Source: an uncultured Eubacteriales bacterium (GTDB taxonomy: Bacteria > Bacillota > Clostridia > Oscillospirales > Acutalibacteraceae). From it: DNA of 11,986 nt. Each line of letters begins with the position of its first letter. Position 1 is the first letter of the stretch. Under the pieces are notes generated by a model, which was not told the origin of the DNA, did no database searches, and worked only from the letters and a program-made list of their open reading frames with translations. A program made the translations under genes and the position numbers. The stretch is taken from assembly GCA_948823415.1 (NCBI GenBank), contig CAQKRU010000026.1, forward strand, positions 1 through 11,986, read 5' to 3'. Shown here one piece after another: positions 5,866-11,986 of the stretch.

Positions 5866-7126
5866 GAAAATTTTTTGCGTATTTTTTATATGTATAACTT
5901 TTTTCTTTGCCACTTTTTATTCTGACAATATCTCTCACAATTTTACTGTTTATTCTTCTCTTATTGACCAGCACCGTCAGAATCGCAATCGCGTGCAGTC
6001 TAAAAGGAATAATCTTCGGAAGACTCTTGCGGAAATTCAAAAAAAAGTCGACGAAAAACGCCGCCAGTTCGACTCTGTTAATAGCAAGATTATGAGCGTA
6101 AAAGAGCGGAAGCTTAAGATAAACAAGCGCGTTGACGATTTGCGGCAACAAATTGAGCAGGTTAAGCGGGATATTGCTGCTAAGGAAGGCGAAGTTGCCG
6201 AAAATACTGAGATTCTTAAGCGGAGGTTGGCGGCTATTTATAAGGCTGGCGAGGTTCAGCTGATTGATTTGGTTTTTAACGCCAAAACTTTTGAGGAGCT
6301 CATTGACAAGGCTGAGATTATTACTAAGGTTAGCGACCACGATAATCGGCTTTTGAGCGCTTTGAAGGACGATATTCACTCTTTGGAAGACATGAAGGCT
6401 GGTTTGACCGGTCAGGAGGCTTCTTTGGTTGCTGAGACTAACTCTTTAAACGAGGTTGAGGCGCAATTACGCGAGCTTTTGAGTCAGAACGAGGCTCTTT
6501 TGAAACAACTTGAAAGCGATAAAAGTCGCATTCAGTCTGAGATTTACGATGCTGACGTGGAGATGCGGCAAATTCAAAACGCTATTGATATGGAAGTTGC
6601 TCGGCTACAGCAAAGTCGCGGAGGCAACCCTCTTTCTTTAGCTAGCTTGGCCGATTTTTCTCGCTCTAACTGGTTTTGGCCTGTGCCTGGCTTTACTCGT
6701 CGGTCCTCTGAATATTTGGAGCGCCGCGGCCATGTGTATCACAAGGGTATTGATATTGCTGGGTCTGCTGGCCGCAGCATCTATGGGGCTACTGTTGTTG
6801 CTGTTGATGCCGGCGTTGTTTTTGCGGCGTTTCGCGGGTGTCCGCATGACTATGGTAAGCTTCGCAGCTGCGGTTGTGGCGGTGGGTATGGCAATTATGT
6901 TATGATTCGGCACACTTACATGGTTAACGGCAAGATTGTGATAAAAGTTTCGATTTATGGGCATTTGGCGCGTGTTTGCGTTTCTTCTGGGCAGACTGTT
7001 GCAAGGGGCCAAAAAATCGGCGAGGTTGGCTCTACTGGCCATTCTAGTGGGCCGCACTTGCACTTTCAGACAAAGTTTAACGGCGTTGACTATAACCCAT
7101 TGAACGAAAACTACTTACATTATTGA
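5855..7126 (+). CDS. EnvC-like coiled-coil murein hydrolase with intact M23 (LytM) domain
   Basis: Probable cell-wall endopeptidase controlled by FtsEX. I start at TTG 5855 because GGGAGGAG (5841-5848) lies 6 nt upstream; this gives 423 aa and an 11-nt overlap with ftsX. It has an N-terminal signal or anchor (about 5-22), long coiled coils (about 36-118 and 162-255), a linker, then a C-terminal M23 domain (about 274-423). The zinc and catalytic residues are intact: His296 and Asp300 in YHKGID, His370 in YGHL, His401 and His403 in HLHF. Unlike E. coli EnvC, whose LytM domain is degenerate, this protein should be an active enzyme. An insertion at 326-341 carries three cysteines (329, 339, 341) before the standard GGGYGNYV strand. 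The coiled coil is the expected FtsX-contacting part, by analogy with EnvC and PcsB. Confidence 0.93.
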   Translation: MAGKKIFCVFFICITFFFATFYSDNISHNFTVYSSLIDQHRQNRNRVQSKRNNLRKTLAEIQKKVDEKRRQFDSVNSKIMSVKERKLKINKRVDDLRQQIEQVKRDIAAKEGEVAENTEILKRRLAAIYKAGEVQLIDLVFNAKTFEELIDKAEIITKVSDHDNRLLSALKDDIHSLEDMKAGLTGQEASLVAETNSLNEVEAQLRELLSQNEALLKQLESDKSRIQSEIYDADVEMRQIQNAIDMEVARLQQSRGGNPLSLASLADFSRSNWFWPVPGFTRRSSEYLERRGHVYHKGIDIAGSAGRSIYGATVVAVDAGVVFAAFRGCPHDYGKLRSCGCGGGYGNYVMIRHTYMVNGKIVIKVSIYGHLARVCVSSGQTVARGQKIGEVGSTGHSSGPHLHFQTKFNGVDYNPLNENYLHY

Positions 7127-7206
7127 TTCGATTTTGTTACATAAATTTTGATGATTTTTGCTTTAAAGCCTCTTTCGATTTTTGGTGGTATATTTTGCCT
7201 TTATCC

Positions 7207-7235
7207 TTGACAAACTTACAGAGCCTTGCTAAAAT
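7207..7235 (+). promoter_or_regulatory. Strong promoter of the LytM-like small secreted protein
   Basis: TTGACA (7207-7212) is a perfect -35. A 17-bp spacer leads to TAAAAT (7230-7235), with TGC at 7227-7229 forming an extended -10. Transcription would start near 7242, so the downstream gene has its own promoter separate from the ftsEX operon. Confidence 0.75.
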
Positions 7236-7288
7236 AGTTATGTTGTTTAAAAATAATTTTAATTTTTTGGAAGGTTAACGGTGATTTT

Positions 7289-7864
7289 ATGAAAAAAATT
7301 AGGGAAATTTTGTTTACTATTGTGATGATTGCAAGCTGTGGGTGTTTACTTAATGTTGGTACTTATGCTATGCTGCCGCAAAACAATGGCAATACTAACA
7401 TGCAATCAGTTTCCGGGGAATCTCTTTCAAATGATCTAGAGGGTGAGCAATCCCCTTCTCGTCATGAAACATCTTCTGAATGGTTAATTTCTAATGTTGC
7501 TGCTGATAATGATGGTACAGTGCTTTTTTGCTATAACTTCCCCGATCACAGCCGTGTTACGACTTATCGTACAAATATGGTTGATGGAACAATGGTTGTA
7601 GACGCTTCAACTTATACAGATTTATCAGAAGTTTATGTTTCTGAAGGGCAAGCTGTCAAAAAAGGTCAAAAAATCGGCGAAAAAAAACAGCCAATTAATG
7701 ATCGCGCCCGCCTCGAAGCTTATATGTCTAATAGAGCTTATGAGATAATCACCGATCCTAAGGTTGATGAGCCTGATCCATATATTGTTCAGACACAAGG
7801 TAGGTTTTTTTTGCTCGAGCCAAACGGGCCAACTTTTTTTGGTGGAGACCCATACTCAGATTGA
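7289..7864 (+). CDS. Small secreted protein with degenerate, catalytically dead LytM-like domain
   Basis: A 191-aa exported protein. The N-terminus (1-27) is a signal sequence; IASC (14-17) could be a lipobox, otherwise cleavage after GTYA is likely. A low-complexity N/S/E-rich linker (30-63) follows. Residues 75-161 line up with the core of the neighbouring M23 enzyme: TDLSEVYVSEGQ matches GHLARVCVSSGQ, KKGQKIGE matches ARGQKIGE, and RLEAYMSNRAYEIITDP matches HLHFQTKFNGVDYNP. Catalytic His370, His401 and His403 become Asp111, Arg141 and Glu143, and the H-x3-D zinc site is missing. Seventeen bases at 7664-7680 match 7007-7023 with one difference, supporting common descent. It may be a pseudoenzyme partner or a decaying paralogue. 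The ribosome site GGAAGG is 14 nt from the ATG, unusually far. Codon use is less T-biased than in its neighbours. Confidence 0.75.
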   Translation: MKKIREILFTIVMIASCGCLLNVGTYAMLPQNNGNTNMQSVSGESLSNDLEGEQSPSRHETSSEWLISNVAADNDGTVLFCYNFPDHSRVTTYRTNMVDGTMVVDASTYTDLSEVYVSEGQAVKKGQKIGEKKQPINDRARLEAYMSNRAYEIITDPKVDEPDPYIVQTQGRFFLLEPNGPTFFGGDPYSD

Positions 7865-8025
7865 TAAACCGGATATTTTTTACACAATTTTACAGTACTA
7901 AAACGAATTAATTTAATATTTTTAAAAATTTTTAGGTTAGTTACTTCTTCTTTTTACATCGTTGTGGCTTGGTTGCCGCTTGTTTGCTGGCTTCTCCAAA
8001 ATTTGAGAGTTTTTACAAAATCATC

Positions 8026-8054
8026 TTGACACGCTTGAGCAACTAAATTATAAT
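8026..8054 (+). promoter_or_regulatory. Perfect consensus sigma-A promoter for greA
   Basis: TTGACA (8026-8031), exactly 17 bp, then TATAAT (8049-8054): both hexamers are perfect. Transcription would start near 8061, giving a leader of about 40 nt before greA. Confidence 0.9.
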
Positions 8055-8104
8055 TGGTATGTTGTTCAGAAATAATCTTAATTAAAAAGGTGGTTTGTGT
8101 GAAA

Positions 8105-8578
8105 ATGACCAAACAAGTTTTACTTACTGATGAAGGACTTAAAAAGTTGGAAGCTGAACTCGACGAATTGAAGACTGTTAAACGTAAGGAAATTGCCGAA
8201 AAAATAAAGGTCGCTTTGTCTTTTGGCGATTTATCGGAAAATAGCGAATACGATGAGGCTAAGAATGAGCAGGCTATTGTTGAGGCCCGCATCGCTTCTA
8301 TCGAAAATACGCTTAAAAATGTTAAAGTTATTAACGAGGATGAGCTTTCTACTGAGATTATTCACGTTGGTTCTAAAGTTAAAGTCCGTGATGCCGGCTT
8401 TGATGACGTTTGCGATTACAAGATCGTCGGTTCTAGCGAGGCGGATCCTGTTAACGGTCGTATTTCGGATGAGTCGCCTGTTGGGAAGGCTCTTGTTGGG
8501 CATCGAGTGGGCGACGTTGTTGAGGTCGAGACCCCGGCTGGGATCACTTCGTTTGAGGTTTTAGAGATATCTAAATAG
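8105..8578 (+). CDS. greA: Transcription elongation factor GreA
   Basis: Rescues backtracked RNA polymerase by stimulating transcript cleavage. From the ATG at 8105 it has 157 aa, the normal length. The N-terminal coiled coil (1-75) ends in GDLSENSEYDEAKNEQ, whose Asp42 and Glu45 match the Mg-binding acidic tip of GreA. The C-terminal FKBP-like domain (about 80-157) has VGSKVKVRD, the DPVNGRISDESPVGKALVG block and VETPAGITSFEVLEI. An in-frame GTG at 8099 lies 5 nt from AAGGTGG (8087-8093), while the ATG is 11 nt from it. I keep the ATG because MTKQVLLT matches the family N-terminus, but the GTG is a real alternative. It has its own perfect promoter, and a hairpin terminator separates it from lysS. 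Confidence 0.96.
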   Translation: MTKQVLLTDEGLKKLEAELDELKTVKRKEIAEKIKVALSFGDLSENSEYDEAKNEQAIVEARIASIENTLKNVKVINEDELSTEIIHVGSKVKVRDAGFDDVCDYKIVGSSEADPVNGRISDESPVGKALVGHRVGDVVEVETPAGITSFEVLEISK

Positions 8579-8583
8579 AAATA

Positions 8584-8607
8584 GGCGCGAATATTGGCGC
8601 GAACATT
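8584..8607 (+). repeat. 12-bp direct repeat between greA and lysS
   Basis: GGCGCGAATATT is followed immediately by GGCGCGAACATT, one mismatch, just after the greA stop. No function is evident. Confidence 0.6.
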
Positions 8608-8620
8608 ATTTTAAACTTTT

Positions 8621-8657
8621 GGGCAGGTGAATTTTTTATTCTTTCTGCCCGTCTTTT
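8621..8657 (+). terminator. Terminator (or attenuator) between greA and lysS
   Basis: GGGCAG (8621-8626) pairs with CTGCCC (8645-8650). Inside, GAAT (8629-8632) pairs with ATTC (8638-8641), giving a nested hairpin with a 5-nt T loop. A short T-run (8653-8657) follows. It lies only 22 bp before the lysS start, so read-through or attenuation of lysS is possible; I saw no separate lysS promoter after it. Confidence 0.6.
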
Positions 8658-8679
8658 TAAATTTTGAGGAGCTATTAAA

Positions 8680-10185
8680 ATGAATGATGAAAATTCTAGC
8701 ACTTTGCCTGGTACTGCTGAACCGGACGTTAAGGAACTTTTGAAGATTCGACGCGATAAATTGCGCTCTCTTCAGCAGGATAATATGGATCCTTTTGAGA
8801 TTACCGTTTGCTCGCGAAATGCCTACAATGCTGAAATTGTTGAGGGATTCGACACTTTTGAGGGCAAGGATGTTTGCATTGCGGGTCGAATTATGAGCTG
8901 GCGCGACATGGGCAAGGCTTGCTTTATGGATGTGCACGATTGCAGCGGGCGGATGCAGGTTTATATTAAGACTGATGACGTTGGCGAGGACGTTTATAGC
9001 GGACTTGACAGGTGGGATATTGGCGACATCATTTGCGTTGAGGGCTTTGTTTTTAAGACTCGTCGCGGTGAGATCTCTGTTCATGCCAAGGTTTTGACTT
9101 TGCTTTCTAAGTCTTTGTTACCTTTGCCCGATAAATTCCACGGTTTGAAGGATACTGACTTGCGCTATCGCCAGCGGTACGTCGATTTGATTGTTAATCC
9201 GGAGGTTAAGGACACCTTTGTTAAGCGCAGCACCATTATTCGCACTATTCGCAAGTACCTTGACGAGCTTGGCTTTATTGAGGTTGAGACGCCCATTCTT
9301 AACACTATTGCTGGCGGCGCGGCGGCTCGTCCTTTTATTACACATCACAACACGCTCGATTTGGATTTGTTTTTGCGCATTGCGCCGGAGTTATACTTAA
9401 AGCGCTTGATTGTTGGCGGCATGGAAAAAGTTTATGAGATTGGCCGCTTGTTCCGCAACGAGGGCATGGATGTTAAGCACAATCCTGAGTTCACTTCTAT
9501 TGAGCTTTACGAGGCTTATGTGGATTACAACGCGATGATGGAGCACACCGAGAATATTATTAACGCTTGCGCCCAGGCTGTTTGCGGTTCGGATGTCATT
9601 AGCTATCAGGGCGAGGAGATTAATCTTTGCAAGCCGTTTCGCCGCGTTACCATGATTGACGCCGTTAAGGAGGTTACTGGCGTTGATTTTGCCTCTTTTA
9701 TGGGCGACGATGCCCGTGCTATGCAGGTTGCTGAGCAATTTGGCTTTGAAACTTGTGGCAAGAACTCTTGGGGCGACATTTTGAATCTTATGTTTGAGGA
9801 AAAGGTCGAAGAGACGTTAGTTCAGCCCACTTTTGTTTGCGATTATCCGGTTGAGGTCTCGCCTTTGACTAAACGCAAAAAGGATAATCCTCGGCTGGTG
9901 GAGCGTTTTGAGCTGTTTATTACTCGGCGCGAAATGGCCAATGCCTACTCGGAGCTCAATGATCCTATTGACCAGCGCAAACGCTTTTTGCATCAGATGG
10001 CCCTGCGTGAGGCTGGCGACGATGAGGCTAATTTGATTGACGAGGACTTTATTAACGCACTCGAATATGGTATGGCGCCTACTGGCGGGCTCGGGATCGG
10101 GATTGATCGCTTGGTTATGCTGCTTACTGACTGCGCATCTATCCGCGATGTTCTGCTCTTTCCGACCATGAAGCCAAGAGACTAA
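8680..10185 (+). CDS. lysS: Lysyl-tRNA synthetase, class II
   Basis: Charges tRNA-Lys with lysine using ATP. The 501 aa are full length. The N-terminal OB-fold anticodon-binding domain is at about 65-140 (DVCIAGRIMSWRDMGKACF). Class II motif 1 lies around 180-206, ending GFIEVETPIL. GGAAARPFITHHN and LRIAPELYLKRL line the active site. Motif 2 is FRNEGMDVKHNPEFTSIELY (258-277) and motif 3 is GGLGIGIDRLVMLLTD (469-484). GAGGAG (8666-8671) is 8 nt before the ATG. It is followed at once by a strong bidirectional terminator. No change in key residues was seen. Confidence 0.98.
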   Translation: MNDENSSTLPGTAEPDVKELLKIRRDKLRSLQQDNMDPFEITVCSRNAYNAEIVEGFDTFEGKDVCIAGRIMSWRDMGKACFMDVHDCSGRMQVYIKTDDVGEDVYSGLDRWDIGDIICVEGFVFKTRRGEISVHAKVLTLLSKSLLPLPDKFHGLKDTDLRYRQRYVDLIVNPEVKDTFVKRSTIIRTIRKYLDELGFIEVETPILNTIAGGAAARPFITHHNTLDLDLFLRIAPELYLKRLIVGGMEKVYEIGRLFRNEGMDVKHNPEFTSIELYEAYVDYNAMMEHTENIINACAQAVCGSDVISYQGEEINLCKPFRRVTMIDAVKEVTGVDFASFMGDDARAMQVAEQFGFETCGKNSWGDILNLMFEEKVEETLVQPTFVCDYPVEVSPLTKRKKDNPRLVERFELFITRREMANAYSELNDPIDQRKRFLHQMALREAGDDEANLIDEDFINALEYGMAPTGGLGIGIDRLVMLLTDCASIRDVLLFPTMKPRD

Positions 10186-10226
10186 AAAATCAGGCCGCGC
10201 GGTATAGTGCGGCCTGTGCTATTTAT
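10184..10226. terminator. Bidirectional terminator between lysS and the XRE gene
   Basis: CAGGCCGC (10191-10198) pairs perfectly with GCGGCCTG (10209-10216) around a 10-nt loop. On the plus strand a T-rich tract follows with a short gap. On the minus strand the stem is followed directly by ATTTTTT (complement of 10184-10190). It can end both lysS and the converging regulator gene. Confidence 0.85.
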
Positions 10227-10276
10227 TTTTATTTCGAACCGGGCTACGGCTTTGCTTTTTAAGCGTAGTCTGGTTT

Positions 10277-10501
10277 TTATTGTGATTTACGCCTCTTGTA
10301 TGGCTTTGGGTCATCGGTTAGGTCGGCCAAGTAGTCCATGCTTGTGTCCAGCGCCAGTGCTAATCTTTTGCACTGCTCAAACGTTAGGTGCCTATGTCCA
10401 TTTTCTAATTTGGAATAATCGCTTTGGTCTATGCCCGTTAGATGCTGCATTTTTATTTGCGTGAAGCCTTTTTCTTTTCTCAATTTTTTCAGTTTGCTCA
10501 T
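10277..10501 (-). CDS. Small XRE-family (Cro/CI-type) transcriptional regulator
   Basis: A 74-aa single-domain DNA-binding protein. The helix-turn-helix spans about 3-59: LKKLRKEKGFTQ, then the recognition helix region GIDQSDYSKLENGHRHLTFEQ and LALALDTSMDYLADL, a clear HTH_3 pattern. A basic tail (PKPYKRRKSQ) follows. There is no dimerisation or sensor domain. The ATG is at the complement of 10499-10501; the ribosome site (GGTGATG just upstream) is weak. It is divergent from the Cys-rich gene: the plus-strand promoter overlaps its 5' end, so each could affect the other. It converges with lysS across a shared terminator. No phage or toxin gene accompanies it. Confidence 0.88.
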   Translation of the reverse strand: MSKLKKLRKEKGFTQIKMQHLTGIDQSDYSKLENGHRHLTFEQCKRLALALDTSMDYLADLTDDPKPYKRRKSQ

Positions 10502-10530
10502 TTACATCACCACAAATATTATGGTATAAT
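10501..10530 (+). promoter_or_regulatory. Promoter of the Cys-rich small protein, overlapping the XRE start
   Basis: TTTACA (10501-10506) and a perfect TATAAT (10525-10530) are 18 bp apart, with TGG at 10522-10524 forming an extended -10. Transcription would start near 10537, within the palindrome described next. The -35 touches the XRE start codon, so the two divergent genes share regulatory DNA. Confidence 0.65.
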
Positions 10531-10531
10531 T

Positions 10532-10563
10532 GACCTATTAATATTAGGGTGTTTTAGACCTAT
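10532..10563. promoter_or_regulatory. Candidate operator: palindrome plus repeated GACCTAT
   Basis: CCTATTAATATTAGG (10534-10548) is a 15-bp palindrome with one mismatched pair, centred at the predicted transcription start. GACCTAT occurs at 10532-10538 and again at 10557-10563. Inverted and repeated half-sites next to a Cro-type regulator gene suggest its own operator; binding is inferred, not shown. Confidence 0.4.
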
Positions 10564-10582
10564 AGCCGTTGGAGTGATTATT

Positions 10583-10765
10583 GTGAAAACCATCAAATGC
10601 GAAAATTATTTCTGCGTTTATTTTTGCGAGGGGATGTGTCGGTTGGAGCAGCTTGATTTGTCGATAACCGGGGCGTGCTGCTCCTGCATCTACGTTGACA
10701 TTGACGAGGCATATTTAAATCGGCAGCGCGAGAAATTGCTCAGCTCGTTGCGGTTTTATGAGTAA
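10583..10765 (+). CDS. 60-aa cysteine-rich small protein, probably metal-binding
   Basis: The start is GTG 10583, because TTGGAG (10569-10574) is 8 nt upstream; longer in-frame starts lack a ribosome site and cross the promoter. The 60 aa contain seven cysteines (6, 11, 15, 19, 32, 33, 35) in two clusters, C-x4-C-x3-C-x3-C and C-C-x-C, followed by a helical charged tail (DEAYLNRQREKLLSSL). There is no signal peptide or membrane segment, so the cysteines probably bind a metal (zinc or an iron-sulfur cluster) in the cytoplasm. The general look recalls small Cys-rich hypothetical proteins common in Clostridia; I cannot name a family. It is divergent from the XRE regulator and ends 22 bp before the ytaF stop on the other strand. 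Confidence 0.7.
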   Translation: MKTIKCENYFCVYFCEGMCRLEQLDLSITGACCSCIYVDIDEAYLNRQREKLLSSLRFYE

Positions 10766-10787
10766 AAAAATTTTGTGCGCTTCTATT

Positions 10788-11456
10788 CTATAGGAAGTAT
10801 CTGATAATCGCCAAAACTACCAATATGGCGCCGGAGAGGAGCATAAAGATTTTGGGGTCTGCTTTTTTTATTGACGTCAGCTTTTGGCCGCAGAATATGC
10901 CTAGGCTCAGGAAGATAAACTGGCACAGGCCGACCATCACGGGGACGAAAAAATTGTTGATGCCCGAGACTGCGCTACTTATTCCGGCTCCAAAAGAGTC
11001 TATGGAGAGCGCAACGCCCATATACAGCGATTCTCTTATGCCCATTATTGCTGCGGAGTCCGCTTTGCTGGCGTTTTCATAAATTTCGTTGCGGATTATT
11101 TTTATTGTGAGGCCCAAAGATTTTAGCGCTATTTTCCAGGTCTTTTTTTGCGGTCTTTGAACCTCCGCCTCTGGCTCTACCTCTCCTTCTTTTTTGCTTA
11201 GCGCTTGAATTATTATCACCACGCCCAGCACGCCTAACATTCCGGAGCCTATCAGCTTGGCCAGTTGGTCTGGCAAAAACAGCACTATTATGTTGCCGAT
11301 GCCGATTGCTGCGGCTGTGAACGCTAGCGAGATCAGGCTGATTATGACTTTGGGCAATAGCGGGACTTTTTTGCCTCTTAGGCCGTACGACACCCCGATG
11401 CCCAGTGCGTCCATGCTGAGCGATATTGCTAGCAGGATTCCCGACAAGATCCACAT
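10788..11456 (-). CDS. ytaF: YtaF-like membrane protein of the MntP (DUF204) cation-efflux superfamily
   Basis: A 222-aa integral membrane protein with about six helices in two repeated halves: SLSMDALGIGVSYGLR (12-27) and ALSIDSFGAGISSAVSG (149-165). Each half carries a membrane aspartate (Asp16, Asp153), as in the MntP manganese exporter. A charged loop (about 87-110) joins the halves, and IIRNE...ADSAAIMGIRES before the second half matches the YtaF subgroup, annotated as a sporulation membrane protein. The ATG (complement of 11454-11456) has AGGTGA about 7 nt upstream. It is divergent from the P-type ATPase gene. Metal export or a sporulation role is inferred from the family only. Confidence 0.85.
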   Translation of the reverse strand: MWILSGILLAISLSMDALGIGVSYGLRGKKVPLLPKVIISLISLAFTAAAIGIGNIIVLFLPDQLAKLIGSGMLGVLGVVIIIQALSKKEGEVEPEAEVQRPQKKTWKIALKSLGLTIKIIRNEIYENASKADSAAIMGIRESLYMGVALSIDSFGAGISSAVSGINNFFVPVMVGLCQFIFLSLGIFCGQKLTSIKKADPKIFMLLSGAILVVLAIIRYFL

Positions 11457-11604
11457 TCAACTCACCTCGAATATATTTTTATCTAATATATGCGGGCCTC
11501 GCCATATTGGTTTATGCGCTCGTGCTGCGATCATAACTTTTGCTTTTTGTGAATATACTTCTTTATGGACAACATTTTTGAGCGTTTAAGGGGTTGTTGA
11601 CTTG

Positions 11605-11986
11605 ATGGACTGGCACAATTTAAATGTGGGCGACGTTTTGAAAAAATTTAAAGTCGATGAAAACATAGGTCTAAACAATATTTCTGTTGCACAAAAGCAG
11701 ATAAATTGCGGCAAGAATATTTTGAAGGAGAAGAAGTCTAAGAGTGTTGTGGCGAAGTTTTTTGAGCAGTTTTCGGACTTTATGGTGATTGTTCTTTTGA
11801 TTGCGGCGGCTATTTCCTTTGTGACCTCGGCTATTAAGGGGAATCGCGACTACATCGATTCTATCATCATCCTTTTTATCGTCATCATGAACGCTATCAT
11901 CGGCGTTGCGCAGGAGTCTAAGGCCGAGAAGGCTATTGATGCTTTAAAGAAATTGTCTTCGCCTAAGGCGCATGTTATTCGGGCGG
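11605..11986 (+). CDS. Calcium-type P-type cation ATPase, N-terminal part
   Basis: First 127 codons of an ion pump; the gene runs off the window end. Residues 1-55 form the cation-ATPase N-terminal domain (VLKKFKVDENIGLNNISVAQ and the GKNILKEKKSKS region). TM1 is at about 58-76 and TM2 at about 84-103. QESKAEKAIDALKKLSSPKA (103-122) opens the actuator domain and is typical of SERCA/PMCA-like bacterial calcium pumps. The ATG at 11605 is preceded by AAGGGG (11588-11593, 11 nt). An in-frame TTG at 11602 with 8-nt spacing is an alternative start. The phosphorylation and ion-binding sites lie beyond the window, so the ion is inferred from family resemblance. Confidence 0.93.
   Translation, partial: MDWHNLNVGDVLKKFKVDENIGLNNISVAQKQINCGKNILKEKKSKSVVAKFFEQFSDFMVIVLLIAAAISFVTSAIKGNRDYIDSIIILFIVIMNAIIGVAQESKAEKAIDALKKLSSPKAHVIRA

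Noticed and set aside
9397..9738. Antisense reading frame across lysS (and similar ones across ftsX, ftsE and the M23 gene)
   Set aside because: These mirror conserved genes, lack ribosome sites and show no recognisable motifs; T-ending codon bias leaves few stops on the opposite strand.
10277..10765. Toxin-antitoxin system formed by the XRE gene and the Cys-rich protein
   Set aside because: The genes are divergent rather than co-transcribed, and the Cys-rich protein shows no toxin motif.

Overview
This window looks like a chromosomal segment from a low-GC, AT-rich Firmicute, most likely of class Clostridia (an Oscillospiraceae/Ruminococcaceae-like lineage). The grounds are strong AGGAGG-type ribosome sites, TTG and GTG starts, a YtaF-family sporulation membrane protein, a DUF4830-type protein, and the sequence style of GreA, LysS and FtsEX. 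The lineage is an inference from family resemblance, not from a search.

Layout. Positions 1-557 hold the C-terminal end of an AGCS sodium:alanine symporter. It converges with nth (endonuclease III, minus strand, 559-1200). Next comes an AT-rich spacer with a good promoter, an early hairpin terminator and a duplicated operator-like site, leading to a membrane-anchored DUF4830-like protein (1721-2215). The 3' end of that gene is repeated twice more downstream as a 156-bp tandem array with shared nonsense codons (to 2527). A gene-free AT-rich stretch (2528-3018) carries the promoter for a PucR/CdaR-type regulator (3019-4104). After it lies a cell-wall cluster: ftsE, ftsX and a coiled-coil M23 (LytM) peptidase, joined by two identical 11-nt overlaps. 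A separately promoted small secreted protein follows (7289-7864); it looks like a catalytically dead LytM-domain relative of that peptidase. Then come greA, with a perfect consensus promoter, a terminator, and lysS.

A bidirectional terminator separates lysS from an opposing small XRE-type regulator. That regulator is divergent from a 60-aa cysteine-rich protein across a region with a promoter and operator-like repeats. The window ends with ytaF (minus strand) divergent from the 5' end of a calcium-type P-type ATPase that runs off the edge.

How the genes work together. FtsE, FtsX and the M23 protein fit the known scheme in which an ABC-like complex controls a periplasmic or extracellular murein hydrolase. 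The dead LytM relative next door could be an additional regulator or partner. GreA and LysS are housekeeping genes.

Strand asymmetry is striking. Plus-strand genes use mostly T-ending codons (GTT, ATT, GCT), while minus-strand genes (nth, the XRE gene, ytaF) use C-, A- and G-ending codons. The plus strand is therefore G+T rich and is probably the leading strand.

No tRNA, rRNA, CRISPR, insertion sequence or phage gene was recognised. The most unusual items are the triplicated 3' gene end, the degenerate LytM paralogue, the promoter/early-terminator unit before the DUF4830-like gene, and the XRE/Cys-rich divergent pair.
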